A stretch of 64,000 bases of DNA from CAVUXJ01 sp963814975 (GTDB lineage Bacteria > Acidobacteriota > Vicinamibacteria > Vicinamibacterales > CAVVIG01): NCBI GenBank assembly GCA_963814975.1, contig CAWFFB010000035.1, forward strand, positions 434,001 to 498,000, in the 5' to 3' direction. The notes beneath the pieces were generated by a model. It was not told the DNA's origin. It searched no databases and saw only the letters and a list, made by a program, of their open reading frames with translations. Below are positions 1 through 8,926 of the stretch, piece by piece; within the stretch, counting starts at the first letter, position 1, and each line of letters begins with the position of its first letter. Position numbers and translations under genes: made by a program.

Positions 1-805
1 GGCGCCCGAGAGGCCCACGATCAGTCCGGTCGCCGGCCGAAGTGCTACCCGCCCGGCGACCTGTTTGCCGGCGTTGTCGTCTCCGACGAGCGGGTTGCCG
101 AGTGTGCCGGTGGTCACCGCCGCCGCCCCGTCGATGAAATCGTTCGCGGCATGCACCTGGACGCCGGTGTCCCATCGAAACGCACTGACCAGCGGCCAGC
201 CCGCGGTCCGGCGCGGGATTGCCGACCGAGAAATTCGACAGCCAGCCCCGGCCGCGCATCCGCAGCAGCTCATCGGCGTTCGCCGGCAGCGCATCGGGTC
301 GCAGCGAAGTCAGATACTGATAGGCCAGCGGATAGCCAATCAGCAGGTTGTCGGCGGGGTACGTCCGCCGGGCGAACGCACCGAACGTGGGCGGCACACG
401 GCCGACCTGAACATCGAAGGCGCGCGAGGTCCACGGCCTGATGCGGGCGTAGAGGGCGTATGGCTCCGGGGTCCCTGCCGTTCTCGCTGCGAAGCTCGCC
501 GAGGAACGAAAGGCGGCTCGCCCGCCTTCACGGCGGCCGTCACGTCGACGCGCAGCATCCGCAGCGCCGAGTGTTCGTAGTCGGTGTAGTTGAAGAATCC
601 GCCGTCGTCAGGGCAGGACCCCCCGGCGTCGGAGTCGGCGCAGCTGAAGGTCGCGGAGACATCGCCGCCGATCGTCACCCGCCCTCCGCCGAACACGACC
701 GGCTCAGACGGCAGCGTCTGGCTCGCGGCGGGCAGACTCGCGCCGAGCGTCACGGCGGTGACGAGCCGTCACGAGCGCTCCCCCGCGGAACGGCACGACT
801 CTCAC
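1..805 (-). CDS. Exported porin-like/beta-barrel protein, partial, frameshifted
   Basis: The gene runs off the left edge. Reading the minus strand in three frames gives a coherent protein: a signal-peptide-like start ending ASLPAASQ, then a segment with TDYEHSALRMLRVDV, then FDVQVGRVPPTFGAFARR and a long beta-rich stretch with YPADNLLIGYPLAYQYL. This resembles acidobacterial secreted proteins with an outer-membrane barrel, but I cannot assign a substrate. At least two frameshifts lie between about 420 and 530 and another near the start at about 755. A GTG at 803-805 is the likely start, because a TATAAT lies just upstream. Each frame is well conserved up to its break, so sequencing indels are more likely than decay. 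The function remains inferred. Confidence 0.5.
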
Positions 806-808
806 GTG

Positions 809-1267
809 TCAGCGAATTATAACGTGCCGGATGACGAGCGTTCCTGGCAGGAGCCGCGTCAGGGTCGCATCAGGATGAGGCGAAATGAGCGTGAGGGCTT
901 CGAAGCGGTTGCCCTGCTTCGGTCCAGCCGCGTGCAACGATAACGCGCCGGCCTCCGTAGAGTCTGGAGAGCGCGGCCCTGTCGTATGCACCCGCCGCGC
1001 CAAACGCGTCGAGCGGCGGCAGAGCTTCGGTCAGCCACTCTGGTTTCGCGACGGCCGTCGAGGGGTTCCCGGGTCGTGCAGACCTCGTAGCGGCCCAGCT
1101 GCGGCCGCGCAGGCGCAAACAGCGCCGCCAGCATCGGCATCGCACGCGAGAACCGGAGGGGCCCTTTGGGTCTGCGCCCGCGCGTCGTGCCGGGCGAAGT
1201 CGGCGAGCGCCAGCACGCAGAGCGCGACGGGGAGCGCGGCCCTCCCTGTCCTTCCGTTGACACCCAT
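809..1267 (-). CDS. Small exported protein of unknown function, frameshifted
   Basis: The start is ATG at 1265-1267, followed by a signal peptide (MGVNGRTGRAALPVALCVLA, cleavage after ARAQ). The rest must be read through about three frame changes: MPMLAALFAPARPQLGRYEV, then PEWLTEALPPLDAFGAAGAY and RRVIVARGWTEAG, then FEALTLISPHPDATLTRL, ending at the TGA at 809. The pieces join into one plausible polypeptide of about 150 residues. I do not recognise a named family. It is followed by the left-edge exported protein on the same strand with almost no gap. The frame breaks are probably base-calling indels. Confidence 0.4.
816..821 (-). promoter_or_regulatory. Candidate -10 box for the left-edge exported protein
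   Basis: A perfect TATAAT on the minus strand lies about 10 bases before the GTG start at 805. It sits at the very end of the upstream gene. No convincing -35 hexamer is visible, so this is a weak call. Confidence 0.3.
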
Positions 1268-1326
1268 GCGCACGGCCGAGTACATTGGTCGTTGAACCCC
1301 CTCCATTAGAAGAACTTAACCGCTGA

Positions 1327-1599
1327 ATGGCTTATATCATCTGCGAACCGTGCATCGGCACGAAGGACACCGCGTGCGTGGACGTCTGCCCGGTTGATTG
1401 CATCCACCCCCGGAAGGACGAGCCGGAGTTTGCCGCTGCCGACATGCTCTATATTCATCCCGACGAATGCATCGACTGCGGCGCGTGCGTTCCGGCATGC
1501 CCGGTCGAAGCGATTTTTTCGCTCGACGAGACGCCACATCGATGGAGTTCGTTCATCGCGAAGAATCGAGTATTACCAGAGGTAGCCGGATGGGTCTGA
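1327..1599 (+). CDS. Ferredoxin, two [Fe-S] clusters
   Basis: Small electron carrier of the bacterial 7Fe/8Fe ferredoxin family. The N-terminus MAYIICEPCIGTKDTACVDV carries cysteines for one cluster, and CIDCGACVPACP carries the four-cysteine motif of a [4Fe-4S] cluster. The family's usual length is about 80-110 residues, against 90 here. The reading frame ends at 1599, overlapping nuoB by 10 bases. In the neighbouring frame the C-terminus would read NREYYQR and stop at 1585, which is the typical ferredoxin ending, so an indel near 1568 is likely. It lies directly before nuoB and nuoI and probably shares their transcript, suggesting a role in supplying electrons to or from a complex I-type enzyme. 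Confidence 0.85.
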   Translation: MAYIICEPCIGTKDTACVDVCPVDCIHPRKDEPEFAAADMLYIHPDECIDCGACVPACPVEAIFSLDETPHRWSSFIAKNRVLPEVAGWV

Positions 1600-2126
1600 T
1601 CGATCACAGCTTCGAAGACAATTTCATCACGACGAGCATCGATCGCGTGCTGAACTGGGCGCGCGAGTCGTCGATCTGGCCGATGGGCTTCGGTCTGGCG
1701 TGCTGCGCCATCGAAATGATGGCGGCGTCCGCGTCGCGGTTCGACATCGCGCGCTTCGGCGCCGAGGTGTTCCGGGCCTCGCCGCGCCAGTCGGATCTGA
1801 TGATCGTGGCCGGCACCGTCACCAAGAAGATGGCGCCCGTGCTGCGGCGGCTGTACGACCAGATGCCGGAGCCCAAGTGGGTGATCTCGATGGGGAGCTG
1901 CTCGAACGCCGGCGGACCGTTCCCGACCTACAGCGTGCTGCAGGGCGTCGACAAGGTCGTGCCGGTCGACGTGTACGTGTCGGGCTGCCCGCCGCGCCCC
2001 GAGGCGCTGCTGTACGGCCTGATGCGGCTGCAGGACAAGATTCGCAAGGAAGGCACCGTGCTCCGCAAGGAGCGGGTGATCATGTCGGGGCAGGTCGAGC
2101 CGGTGCTCGTAGGAGATCGCGCGTGA
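1590..2126 (+). CDS. nuoB: NADH-quinone oxidoreductase subunit B (NuoB)
   Basis: NuoB holds the N2 [4Fe-4S] cluster of respiratory complex I, the last cluster before quinone, in the peripheral arm at the membrane. The start at 1590 (MGLIDHSFEDNF) is chosen because AGAGGT precedes it. Diagnostic stretches are WPMGFGLACCAIEMMAA with the tandem cysteines, GSCSNAGGPFPTYSVLQGVD and VSGCPPRPEALLYG, which together give the cluster ligands. Its 178 residues match the family. The stop overlaps the GTG start of nuoI (GTGA), so the two are translationally coupled. The usual neighbours nuoA, nuoC and nuoD are absent here and must lie elsewhere. Confidence 0.95.
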   Translation: MGLIDHSFEDNFITTSIDRVLNWARESSIWPMGFGLACCAIEMMAASASRFDIARFGAEVFRASPRQSDLMIVAGTVTKKMAPVLRRLYDQMPEPKWVISMGSCSNAGGPFPTYSVLQGVDKVVPVDVYVSGCPPRPEALLYGLMRLQDKIRKEGTVLRKERVIMSGQVEPVLVGDRA

Positions 2127-2584
2127 TCAACTTCCTCAAGAAGATTTTTCTCGTCGACCTGCTGAAGGGCATGTGGGTCACGCTGAAATACACGCCGCAG
2201 CCCGCCTTCACCTTCCAGTATCCAGCCGAGCGCCGGCCGACGGCGCCCCGCTTCCGCGGCGTGCTGCGGCTTCAGACCGAGCCGGCCACCGGCGCGCAGA
2301 CCTGCATCGTGTGCGATCAGTGCGCCAAAGCGTGCCCGGACGACCTGATAGCCCTCGGCGGCCACCGCGAGCCGGGCCTGAAGATCAAGGTGCTGGACTA
2401 CTTCGACTTCAACTTGTCGCGCTGCAGCTTCTGCGGCCTCTGCGCCGAGGTGTGCCCGACGAAGCCGATCAAAGCGCTCATCATGAGCGAGGACTACGAG
2501 CTGGGCAGCTACAGCCGCGATACCCAGATCCTCCGGGTCGACGAGATGTACGACGGCGTGCCGATCGAGCACTACACACACTGA
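2123..2584 (+). CDS. nuoI: NADH-quinone oxidoreductase subunit I (NuoI)
   Basis: A ferredoxin-like complex I subunit of 153 residues that carries clusters N6a and N6b and passes electrons to NuoB. Two cysteine motifs are visible: CIVCDQCAKACP (about residues 63-74) and CSFCGLCAEVCP (about 102-113). The N-terminal helix (FLKKIFLVDLLKGMWVTLKY) is typical of NuoI. The GTG start at 2123 overlaps the nuoB stop, and TAGGAGA lies at the expected distance upstream. A short palindromic stretch (CGCTTTCCGAAAGCG, about 2616-2630) follows the gene. It belongs to the ferredoxin-nuoB-nuoI group. No nuoH or nuoG lies beside it. Confidence 0.9.
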   Translation: MINFLKKIFLVDLLKGMWVTLKYTPQPAFTFQYPAERRPTAPRFRGVLRLQTEPATGAQTCIVCDQCAKACPDDLIALGGHREPGLKIKVLDYFDFNLSRCSFCGLCAEVCPTKPIKALIMSEDYELGSYSRDTQILRVDEMYDGVPIEHYTH

Positions 2585-2727
2585 CGCGGGCCGGTTTCCG
2601 AAATCGCGAACGCGTTTTCGCTTTCCGAAAGCGTGGCGCAGTACGCTATCCTGCGTGGCGAGAAGCAGGGTCTCGGCCCGATTCTTGAACGCGCAGCCGG
2701 CCTGTCTGTCCCTGGTCTGGAGGGTTC

Positions 2728-4244
2728 ATGCAAAGCGGCATCCGCGCGGCGGTGATCGGGGGCCTGATGGTGGCCGCGTCGCTGACCATCAATGCGCTCG
2801 CGCCACAGTCCGAGTCGGGCGAGATTCAGCTTCAACTCGCTCGCCAATTCCTGGCCGATGGTCGTTACCTGGACGCGCTCGAGGCTTTTCAGGCGGCGCA
2901 GACCGCTGCCGTCCCGGCGGATCCGCGCGCCGCACGCACCGGCATCGTCCAGGCGGCGCTGCGCGTGGCCGAGTTCGACATCGCCCGAAACGACAGCGCT
3001 GCAACTCGTCAAGGCGGCGCCCGCTGATCCCCAGGCGGCCACCTTGTACGGCGACGCTCTTTGGGCGGCCGGACTCTTCGAGGAGGCGGAAGATCAGTAT
3101 CGTCTGGCGCTGAAGGCCACTCCCGACCTTTCGCGCGGCCACCACGGCATGGCGCGGGCCCTTGCGGCGCGGAGCCGGCTCGACGAAGCCATGGCCGAAG
3201 CGCAGACGGCGATCCGACTGTCGCCCCGCGATCTCGAGCTCCACCACACCGTCGGCGCGATCTACGAGCGGATGCACAAGTTCGAAGAGGCGGCGGCCTC
3301 GTTCACGAACTACGTCAACCTGCTGCCGAAGAAGGATTCGAGCGACACGGCCGACTGGTCGCGCTCGGAGATCAAGTTCCTGCGTTCGTTCGGGCAGCGC
3401 GTGCCGTTCGAGATGGACCCGGGCGCGGAGGACGAAACCTACACGGTCGATTTCCGGCTGGTGAACGACAAGGTGGTGGTGCGCGCCAAGGTCAACGAGG
3501 GATCGTTCCAGGATTTCGTCGTCGACACGGGCTCCGAGAACACGGTGCTCTCCGGGCCGACGGCGCAGCGCCTGGGCATCACGCCCGATCACCTACACGC
3601 TCAGCGCCGGCGTCGGCGACATCGGGCTGCGCGGGCTGCAGCTGGCCCGGATCAACTCGCTCGAGATCGGAACGCTCAAGCTGCGACAACGTCCCGTGCC
3701 TGATCAAGGCGCCGCTGCTTCGCAACCTCCCGACGAAGGAAGTCCGAGAGCCTGTCACCGCTCGCGCTCGGTTTCTCGATGATCATCGACTACAAGACGC
3801 GGAAGCTCACCTTCGGCAAGCGGCTGCCGCCGGAGCCGTCGGATTTCGAGCTGCCGCTGCGGCTGTACCGGCTGGCGACCGTGCGCGGCACGGTGGATGG
3901 CACGCATTCGGCGAACTTCGTCGTCGATACCGGCGGGGAAGTGATCTCGATCAGCGCGGCGACGGCCACCTCGCTCGGCCGGCCCGCGTCGGCGCGGCGA
4001 ATCGCGTCTGAAAGTCTTCGGCTCGTCGGGCTGGGACAAGGACGCGTTCCTGATGCCGGGCGTGGATCTCTCGTTCAACGACATCCATTACACGAACTTC
4101 CCGGTCGTCGTGCTGAATCTGCATGCGCCGAGCGCGCTGCTCGGGTTCCAGCTTGGCGGGATCGTCGGGCACAGATTCCTGAGCAAGTACCGGGTCGGCA
4201 TCGATCTCGAGCGCAGCGTCCTCCGGCTGAAGTCCAATTCCTGA
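2728..4244 (+). CDS. TPR and retropepsin-like aspartyl protease protein, frameshifted
   Basis: An exported protein that starts with a hydrophobic leader (MQSGIRAAVIGGLMVAASL), continues with TPR-like helices (ADPQAATLYGDALWAAGLF, LELHHTVGAIYERMHKFEEA) and ends in a clan AA aspartyl protease region. Two active-site-like motifs are visible, FVVDTGSENTVLSG at about 3520-3560 and FVVDTGGEVISIS at about 3917-3955, so the protein may form an internal pseudo-dimer. Coherent reading needs frame changes near 2995, 3590, 3682, 3752 and 4005. Between them the sequence stays protein-like, which favours sequencing indels over decay. The TPR plus aspartyl protease layout is common in acidobacterial hypothetical proteins. 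The substrate is unknown. Confidence 0.7.
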
Positions 4245-4268
4245 CGCGCGTGGACCTCCGGCCGGCGG

Positions 4269-4751
4269 TCAACTCTCGTCCGCGTGTTTTTTCCGCAATC
4301 GTTCCGCGCGCCTCGCCTGCGCCTGGTCGCATACGCGCCGTTCCTCCTCGGTCTCAACGAGCAGCGGTACCACCGGGATGCGGCTGCCGTCCTGCGCGAT
4401 GGCCACGAACGTGAGGAACGCGCGGCTGGTGAGCAAGCGCCGGCCCGTCAGCGTCTCCTCGGAATACACGTCCACCTGGACTTCGAGCGACGTCGTGAAG
4501 GTGCACGTCACGTGCGACTTCAGGATGATGAGATCGCCGACCTTGATCGGATGGAGGAACTGCAGGTCGTCGACAGCGGCCGTGACCAGCAGGCTGCGCG
4601 TATGTCGATGGCAGGCGATGGCGCCGGCAATGTCGATGAGGTGCATCACCGTGCCGCCGAGGATGAACCCGAGCGGGTTCGCGTCGTTCGGCAGCACGAC
4701 TTGAACCATCTCGGTCTGCGATTCGGAGGCGCGCTTCGGCGCAAGCGTCAT
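4269..4751 (-). CDS. Acyl-CoA thioesterase, hotdog fold (YciA/ACOT type)
   Basis: Predicted to hydrolyse acyl-CoA to free acid and CoA in the cytoplasm. The 160-residue protein shows the family's conserved stretch NDANPLGFILGGTVMHLIDI, with the N-x-x-G-x-x-x-GG-x-x-x-x-x-x-D pattern that places the catalytic Asp (D41) on the hotdog helix, then HPIKVGDLIILKSHV and SEETLTGRRLLTSRAFLTFVA. The C-terminal tail is charged (EEERRVCDQAQARRAERLRKK). It stands alone between the aspartyl protease gene and a repeat-containing gap. Chain-length preference cannot be told from the sequence. Confidence 0.9.
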   Translation of the reverse strand: MTLAPKRASESQTEMVQVVLPNDANPLGFILGGTVMHLIDIAGAIACHRHTRSLLVTAAVDDLQFLHPIKVGDLIILKSHVTCTFTTSLEVQVDVYSEETLTGRRLLTSRAFLTFVAIAQDGSRIPVVPLLVETEEERRVCDQAQARRAERLRKKHADES

Positions 4752-4763
4752 TGATTAGGTAGC

Positions 4764-4843
4764 GGTCGGCTCTCAGCTCTTGGCTGGACGCGACCTTTCT
4801 GAGGGCTGACCGCTGAAAGCTGAGAGCTGAAAGCTTCAGACAT
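4764..4843. repeat. Inverted, CTGAAAGCTGAGAGCTGA-type intergenic repeat
   Basis: The gap between two minus-strand genes holds GGTCGGCTCTCAGCTCTT followed by GCTGACCGCTGAAAGCTGAGAGCTGAAAGC. Several complementary words (AGCGGTC/GACCGCT, CTCAGCT/AGCTGAG) allow a folded structure. It is one of about eight related intergenic arrays in the first 42 kb. Confidence 0.5.
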
Positions 4844-4846
4844 CAA

Positions 4847-7800
4847 TCAGAAGTCGTATCCGATCCAGACGGAGAACCGCGGCTTGCGGAACTCGTTGCG
4901 CTCCAATCGGCCCGAAGAGGACGTTCTCCCATTCCTCGTTGAAGAGCGTCCGCCAGGCCCAGTCGAAGTGAATCGGGAACCCGAGCGCAAACGTCTCGAG
5001 GCCGAGCCCATATGACGCGCGGCCGTCCCGCAGCCGGAACCCGCTCACCGTCTGATCGGCGCCGAAAATCGGAATCGGCAGGTTTGTCACCGGATCGGTG
5101 ATGATTCGGCCGGCCGCATCCCGCTGGTAGTCGAGGATCGTCGGGAACCGCTCCGTGTCGTTGGCGAAGAACTTGAATCCCTGGTTATTGAACCAGCCGC
5201 CGCCGATGTTCGCGAAGAACACGCCGCGGACGCCGCCGACGACCCCAATCGGGGTGAGCGCCGCTTCGATGATCGGGAACCGAAGCTCGGCGTTGGCAAA
5301 CGCGACGTTCTGGCCGATGAACTGGAGGTAGTCGTAGCCGCGCATCTCCGAGTTGCCGCCGAAGTACTGGTAGTCCGGGAAATCCCCGATGCTCTTGAAG
5401 CCGCGCGCCCGAAGGGCGAGCACGCCGCTGCTCGCGAGTCGCTGGTAGTAGCGCACGTCGCCGTCGAAGGTCTGACGCGACAGCGTGCTGCCGATCTTCG
5501 GCGCCACATCGTAGTGGAAGCGCATCGTGTTGCCGGCCAGCGGGCCGAACTCACGGAAGACCGTCGTTTCCTGGACGAACGCGACGCCGAAGGGCACGAG
5601 CGTGCCGTCGCGAAAGATCGGCTGGCCGCCGGTCAGCGCGCCTTGGTACGCGTCCGCGTACTCCTGCAGGGCGGGATCGTTGTACTGCTCCTGTAGCTGC
5701 GTGACCGCCGCCGACACTTCCAGGCGGCGGTAGCGATCCAAGCGGGTAGATGCCGAAGGCGCTGCCGCCGCGCACGGTTCGCGTCGCCACTGCGAAGTCA
5801 CGGTCCACGAAGGGGGCCAGCGACGGATCGTAGAAAACCCCGCCAACGGCGCCGTAGAAGAACTGCGTCTGCGAGAACCCTTGTAACGCGAACTGGAACC
5901 GGCGGGAAAGGTTGACGTAGCGCGAGCGACAGCGTGCGGTACTGCGAGATCGAGGCGGCGTAGAGGTTGATTTGCTTGTCGCCGAGCACGTCGCCGAAGG
6001 TGATCTGCGTGCCGCCGAACACGTCGCCGTCGCTGCTGACACCGATGTTCACCGGGGGCCGGCCCTCGAGGAACATCTTCTCCCACGCGCCCTTCGGGCG
6101 CGCATTGGCGGTCACCAGCGTATGAGCTAGAGGCGCCTGGAAATCGATGATCGGCCCGGGAGCCCCGAAGTCGGAGGTCGCCACAGTGTGCAGCGGCTCG
6201 GTCCGCTCGAGGATGTGGACGCTGTACTCTCCTTTGTAGTAGCTGATGAAGGCGATTCGATGCGTCTTGCCGTCGCGCAGCACGATCGGCGAAATGTTCC
6301 CTCCCAGCGCGTCGGTGAACTGTTTCAGGTCACCGGTGTTGAGGTCGAGGGTCCAGATGTTGTAGATGTTGCTGTTCTTGGCGATCTCAGGATCGATCGG
6401 CGTTGCGGGGTCGGTGGCGGTCGAGGAGAAGACGATCGTGTGGTCGTCGATGAATTGGGCCGAAGCCTCATCGTGCGTGCCGAAAGTGATCTGCGTCTTC
6501 CGCTTTGAGGCGAGATCCATCCGGAACAGCTTTTGATTGCCGCTGACGCGGACGTTGTAGATGATCGACTTGCCGTCCAGCGCGTAGGTCGGCCCGTAAT
6601 CGAAGAAGTCGTCGGTCGTGAGGTTGACCACCTCGAGCGTCTGCAGATCCACGGTGTAGATGTCGCCGATGCCGCCGCGCAGCGCCGAAAACGCGATCAG
6701 CCGGCCGTCGGGCGAGAAACTGGGCGATTCGGGCTCGTCCACCGACCGCATCGGTATTCGCAGTTCGATCTTCCGCGTCAGCACGTTCTGGACGATCAGC
6801 GCACGCTCCTTCTCGGTGCGCACGAAGTAGGCCAGGCGATCGCCCTTCGGCGACCACGACATCCAGTGCATGGCCATCCGGTCGACGTTCATCGCGACAA
6901 GGTTCGTGAACCCGCAGGTCCTTGTCGAACCCCTCCGTCAGGTTGCGGACGACCGACCGGTCCTTCGTTGACAACAGCACGATGTCGTAGCTCGCGATCT
7001 TTGCGGTTGGCGGTGATGGCGGCAATCAGATCGCCGGACGGCGACGGCGCAATCGCCATCGCCTCGATGTAGGGCGACTTTTCGGGGTTCGGCGCCAGAT
7101 TGCGGCCGTAGTCGATCGGCCGCTCGCGATCCCGGAACGGCTTGAACCGCTCCTTGAGATAGCGCTCGAAGGCCTGATCGAATTCCTCCGGCGTCATCTT
7201 GAACGCTTCTTCGTACGCGTCCTCGCCGCCGCCAATCACGCTCTTGCGGAGCGCGAACAGGAACCCGCGCAGTCCCTCTTTGCCGAACCGCGCCTCGATG
7301 AACTCGAAGACCGCGTGCCCGAGGTTGTAGACGAGCCTCGGGCTTCCCCCTTGCCCGTACCCTTCGAGCTGACTCATCGCGGGGACGATGTCCGAGACAG
7401 CCGCGTCCCGCACCATCATCAGGTCCGCGGGGACCCAGTCGCCGCGCTCGTAATCCGACAACCCCTCCATCACCCACAGCGGAACGCCGCGGCGAATGAG
7501 CCCAGGCGGGATGATGTCGATTCTCGAAGGAGTGCGTCAGTTCGTGCGTAATCAGGCCGTACAGCCGATCGGGTGGATCGTCGATGGGAAGGAGCATCCG
7601 CCCGCGGTTGGATTCGACAAAGGCTCCGACGCCTTCCTGCGCGGCACCGGGAATGACATTCTGCTGCTCGAACTCGCTGTGCGTCTTGAAGAGGATCATC
7701 GGCACCTTGGCCGAAAGATCGTGGTGCAGGTCCGCGCTGACCTTCTGATACGCGCTTTCCGCATAGCCGGCGATGCGCTCCAGATGCTTTTCGAGCTCAG

Positions 7801-8026
7801 GGTAGTAGTAGATCTCGAAATGATCCGTCTGGTACACCTGCCACTCGAAGGTGTCGTAATGGATGTTGTTCTTGCCGTAGTACGGGATGAACCCTGTTTG
7901 CGCGGCGGCGGGCACGGCGCGACCGCCGAGCAGAACGCTCGCGGCAGCGATACTCACGGCCAGACCGGCGCGCGACCGGGAGGCAGACCGACCACGCGAA
8001 ACGTCGCGCATGCGCATAAGCAGCAC
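4847..8026 (-). CDS. Exported metallopeptidase / TolB-type propeller / outer-membrane barrel fusion, frameshifted
   Basis: Domains in order: a signal peptide (start about 8026, RAGLAVSIAAASVLL, cleavage after AAAQ); a gluzincin-like peptidase domain with ITHELTHSFE giving HExxH, and EGLSDYERGDW supplying the probable third zinc ligand; a WD40/PD40 propeller of TolB type (SWSPKGDRLAYF, SPSFSPDGRLIAFSALRGG, GPTYALDGKSIIYNV); and a C-terminal BamA/Omp85-like barrel (YYQRLASSGVLALRARG, GNSEMRGYDYLQF) ending RKPRFSVWIGYDF with stop at 4847. Frame changes are needed near 7480, 6930, 5940, 5740 and 4905. The protein probably acts at the outer membrane facing the periplasm. Its substrate is unknown. 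The fusion is known from acidobacterial genomes, and the breaks look like indel errors. Confidence 0.75.
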
Positions 8027-8353
8027 CTCGAACAGGAACGCGCCTTGAACAGATTGATCTTACCGTGCCGCGGAGAGCCCTGCAAACCGTGTGCTGAGAC
8101 GGTTTGCCCGGAAATTGCGGACATCCGTGCATGCTTGTCCTCCCAGGCAGTCCGTGGGTGACCGCTTCGGGGTACAGGCTATACTCGGCTTGTCGGCTGC
8201 AGGCGGCGGTCTCGAAGGTGGCAGCCTCAGGTCGACATTTCCACCGGTGGTGAGGCCCAAAGCCTTGAGCCCAGACCCGTAGAGCCTGAGCCGAAGGAAT
8301 AATGCAGGGCGCGCTAGGGTTTACGTTGACGCGCGCCGGAAGTGACATTTTGT
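8027..8353. promoter_or_regulatory. Divergent intergenic region before the ECF sigma gene, with possible RNA structure
   Basis: No gene is seen in this gap between the minus-strand metallopeptidase and the plus-strand sigma factor. A TATACT at 8180-8185 could be a -10 box toward the sigma gene, without a clear -35. Further on, CTCAGG (8226-8231) pairs with CCTGAG (8284-8289) around an inner CCACCGGTGG hairpin and GGCCC/GAGCCC words, so a structured 5' leader is possible. It matches no riboswitch class I know. Confidence 0.3.
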
Positions 8354-8926
8354 ATGCCAGGGGTCAGACCGGCGGCGAAGGCGGGCGGCGAATCCGCCCG
8401 CGACGCGGCGTTCGAGGCCGAGGCGCTGATGTCGCTCGACAGCCTCTATCGGACGGCGTTGCGGCTGACGCGTGTACCCGCGGATGCCGAAGATCTCGTC
8501 CAGGACACTTATCTCAAGGCGTTCCGCGCGGCGGACAGCTTCGAGCCGGGAACGAATTTGAGGGCCTGGTTGTTCACCATTCTCCATAACAGCGCCCGCA
8601 ACCGCGCCCGCGACCGCGCCCGTGAACGGGTCACCGTCGACAGCGATATCGTCGAGCGCGCCGCCGAGTCGCCAGGAGTGGACGGCGGCGAAACCCCCGA
8701 GACGCTGCTGCTGCGCGACACGCTCGGCCCCGACCTGCAGGCAGCGATCGATGCCCTGCCCGAGGCCTTCCGCCAGGCTGTCTGGCTTCGGGACGTGGAA
8801 GAGTTTTCCTACGCCGAAATCGCCGGCATGCTCGAGATTCCGGCGGGCACCGTGATGTCGCGCATTTCTCGCGGCCGGCGGATGCTGTTCAACCAACTCA
8901 ACCATCTGAAGCCTGTCAATGCCTGA
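8354..8926 (+). CDS. ECF RNA polymerase sigma factor
   Basis: Extracytoplasmic-function sigma-70 family protein of about 190 residues. Region 2 shows LYRTALRLTRVPADAEDLVQ and DTYLKAFRA, the core and -10 binding helices. Region 4 shows LPEAFRQAVWLRDVEEFSYA and EIAGMLEIPAGTVMSRISRG, the -35 binding helix-turn-helix. The first ATG is at 8354; a GTG at 8342 is in frame and possible. It overlaps the next gene by 8 bases (8919-8926). That gene is a zinc-finger anti-sigma factor, so the pair is a classical sigma/anti-sigma switch. The downstream TlpA-like gene may belong to its regulon. Confidence 0.93.
   Translation: MPGVRPAAKAGGESARDAAFEAEALMSLDSLYRTALRLTRVPADAEDLVQDTYLKAFRAADSFEPGTNLRAWLFTILHNSARNRARDRARERVTVDSDIVERAAESPGVDGGETPETLLLRDTLGPDLQAAIDALPEAFRQAVWLRDVEEFSYAEIAGMLEIPAGTVMSRISRGRRMLFNQLNHLKPVNA

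Noticed and set aside
65..943. Long overlapping plus-strand frames opposite the left-edge gene
   Set aside because: They have no motifs and mirror the GC-rich minus-strand gene; the minus-strand reading gives a coherent exported protein.
7496..8161. A 221-codon plus-strand frame over the metallopeptidase
   Set aside because: It lies opposite the HExxH domain and has no recognisable motif, so it is a shadow of the real gene.
8224..8300. Cobalamin, TPP, SAM or glycine riboswitch before the ECF sigma gene
   Set aside because: None of the conserved core words of these classes is present; only generic stems are visible.
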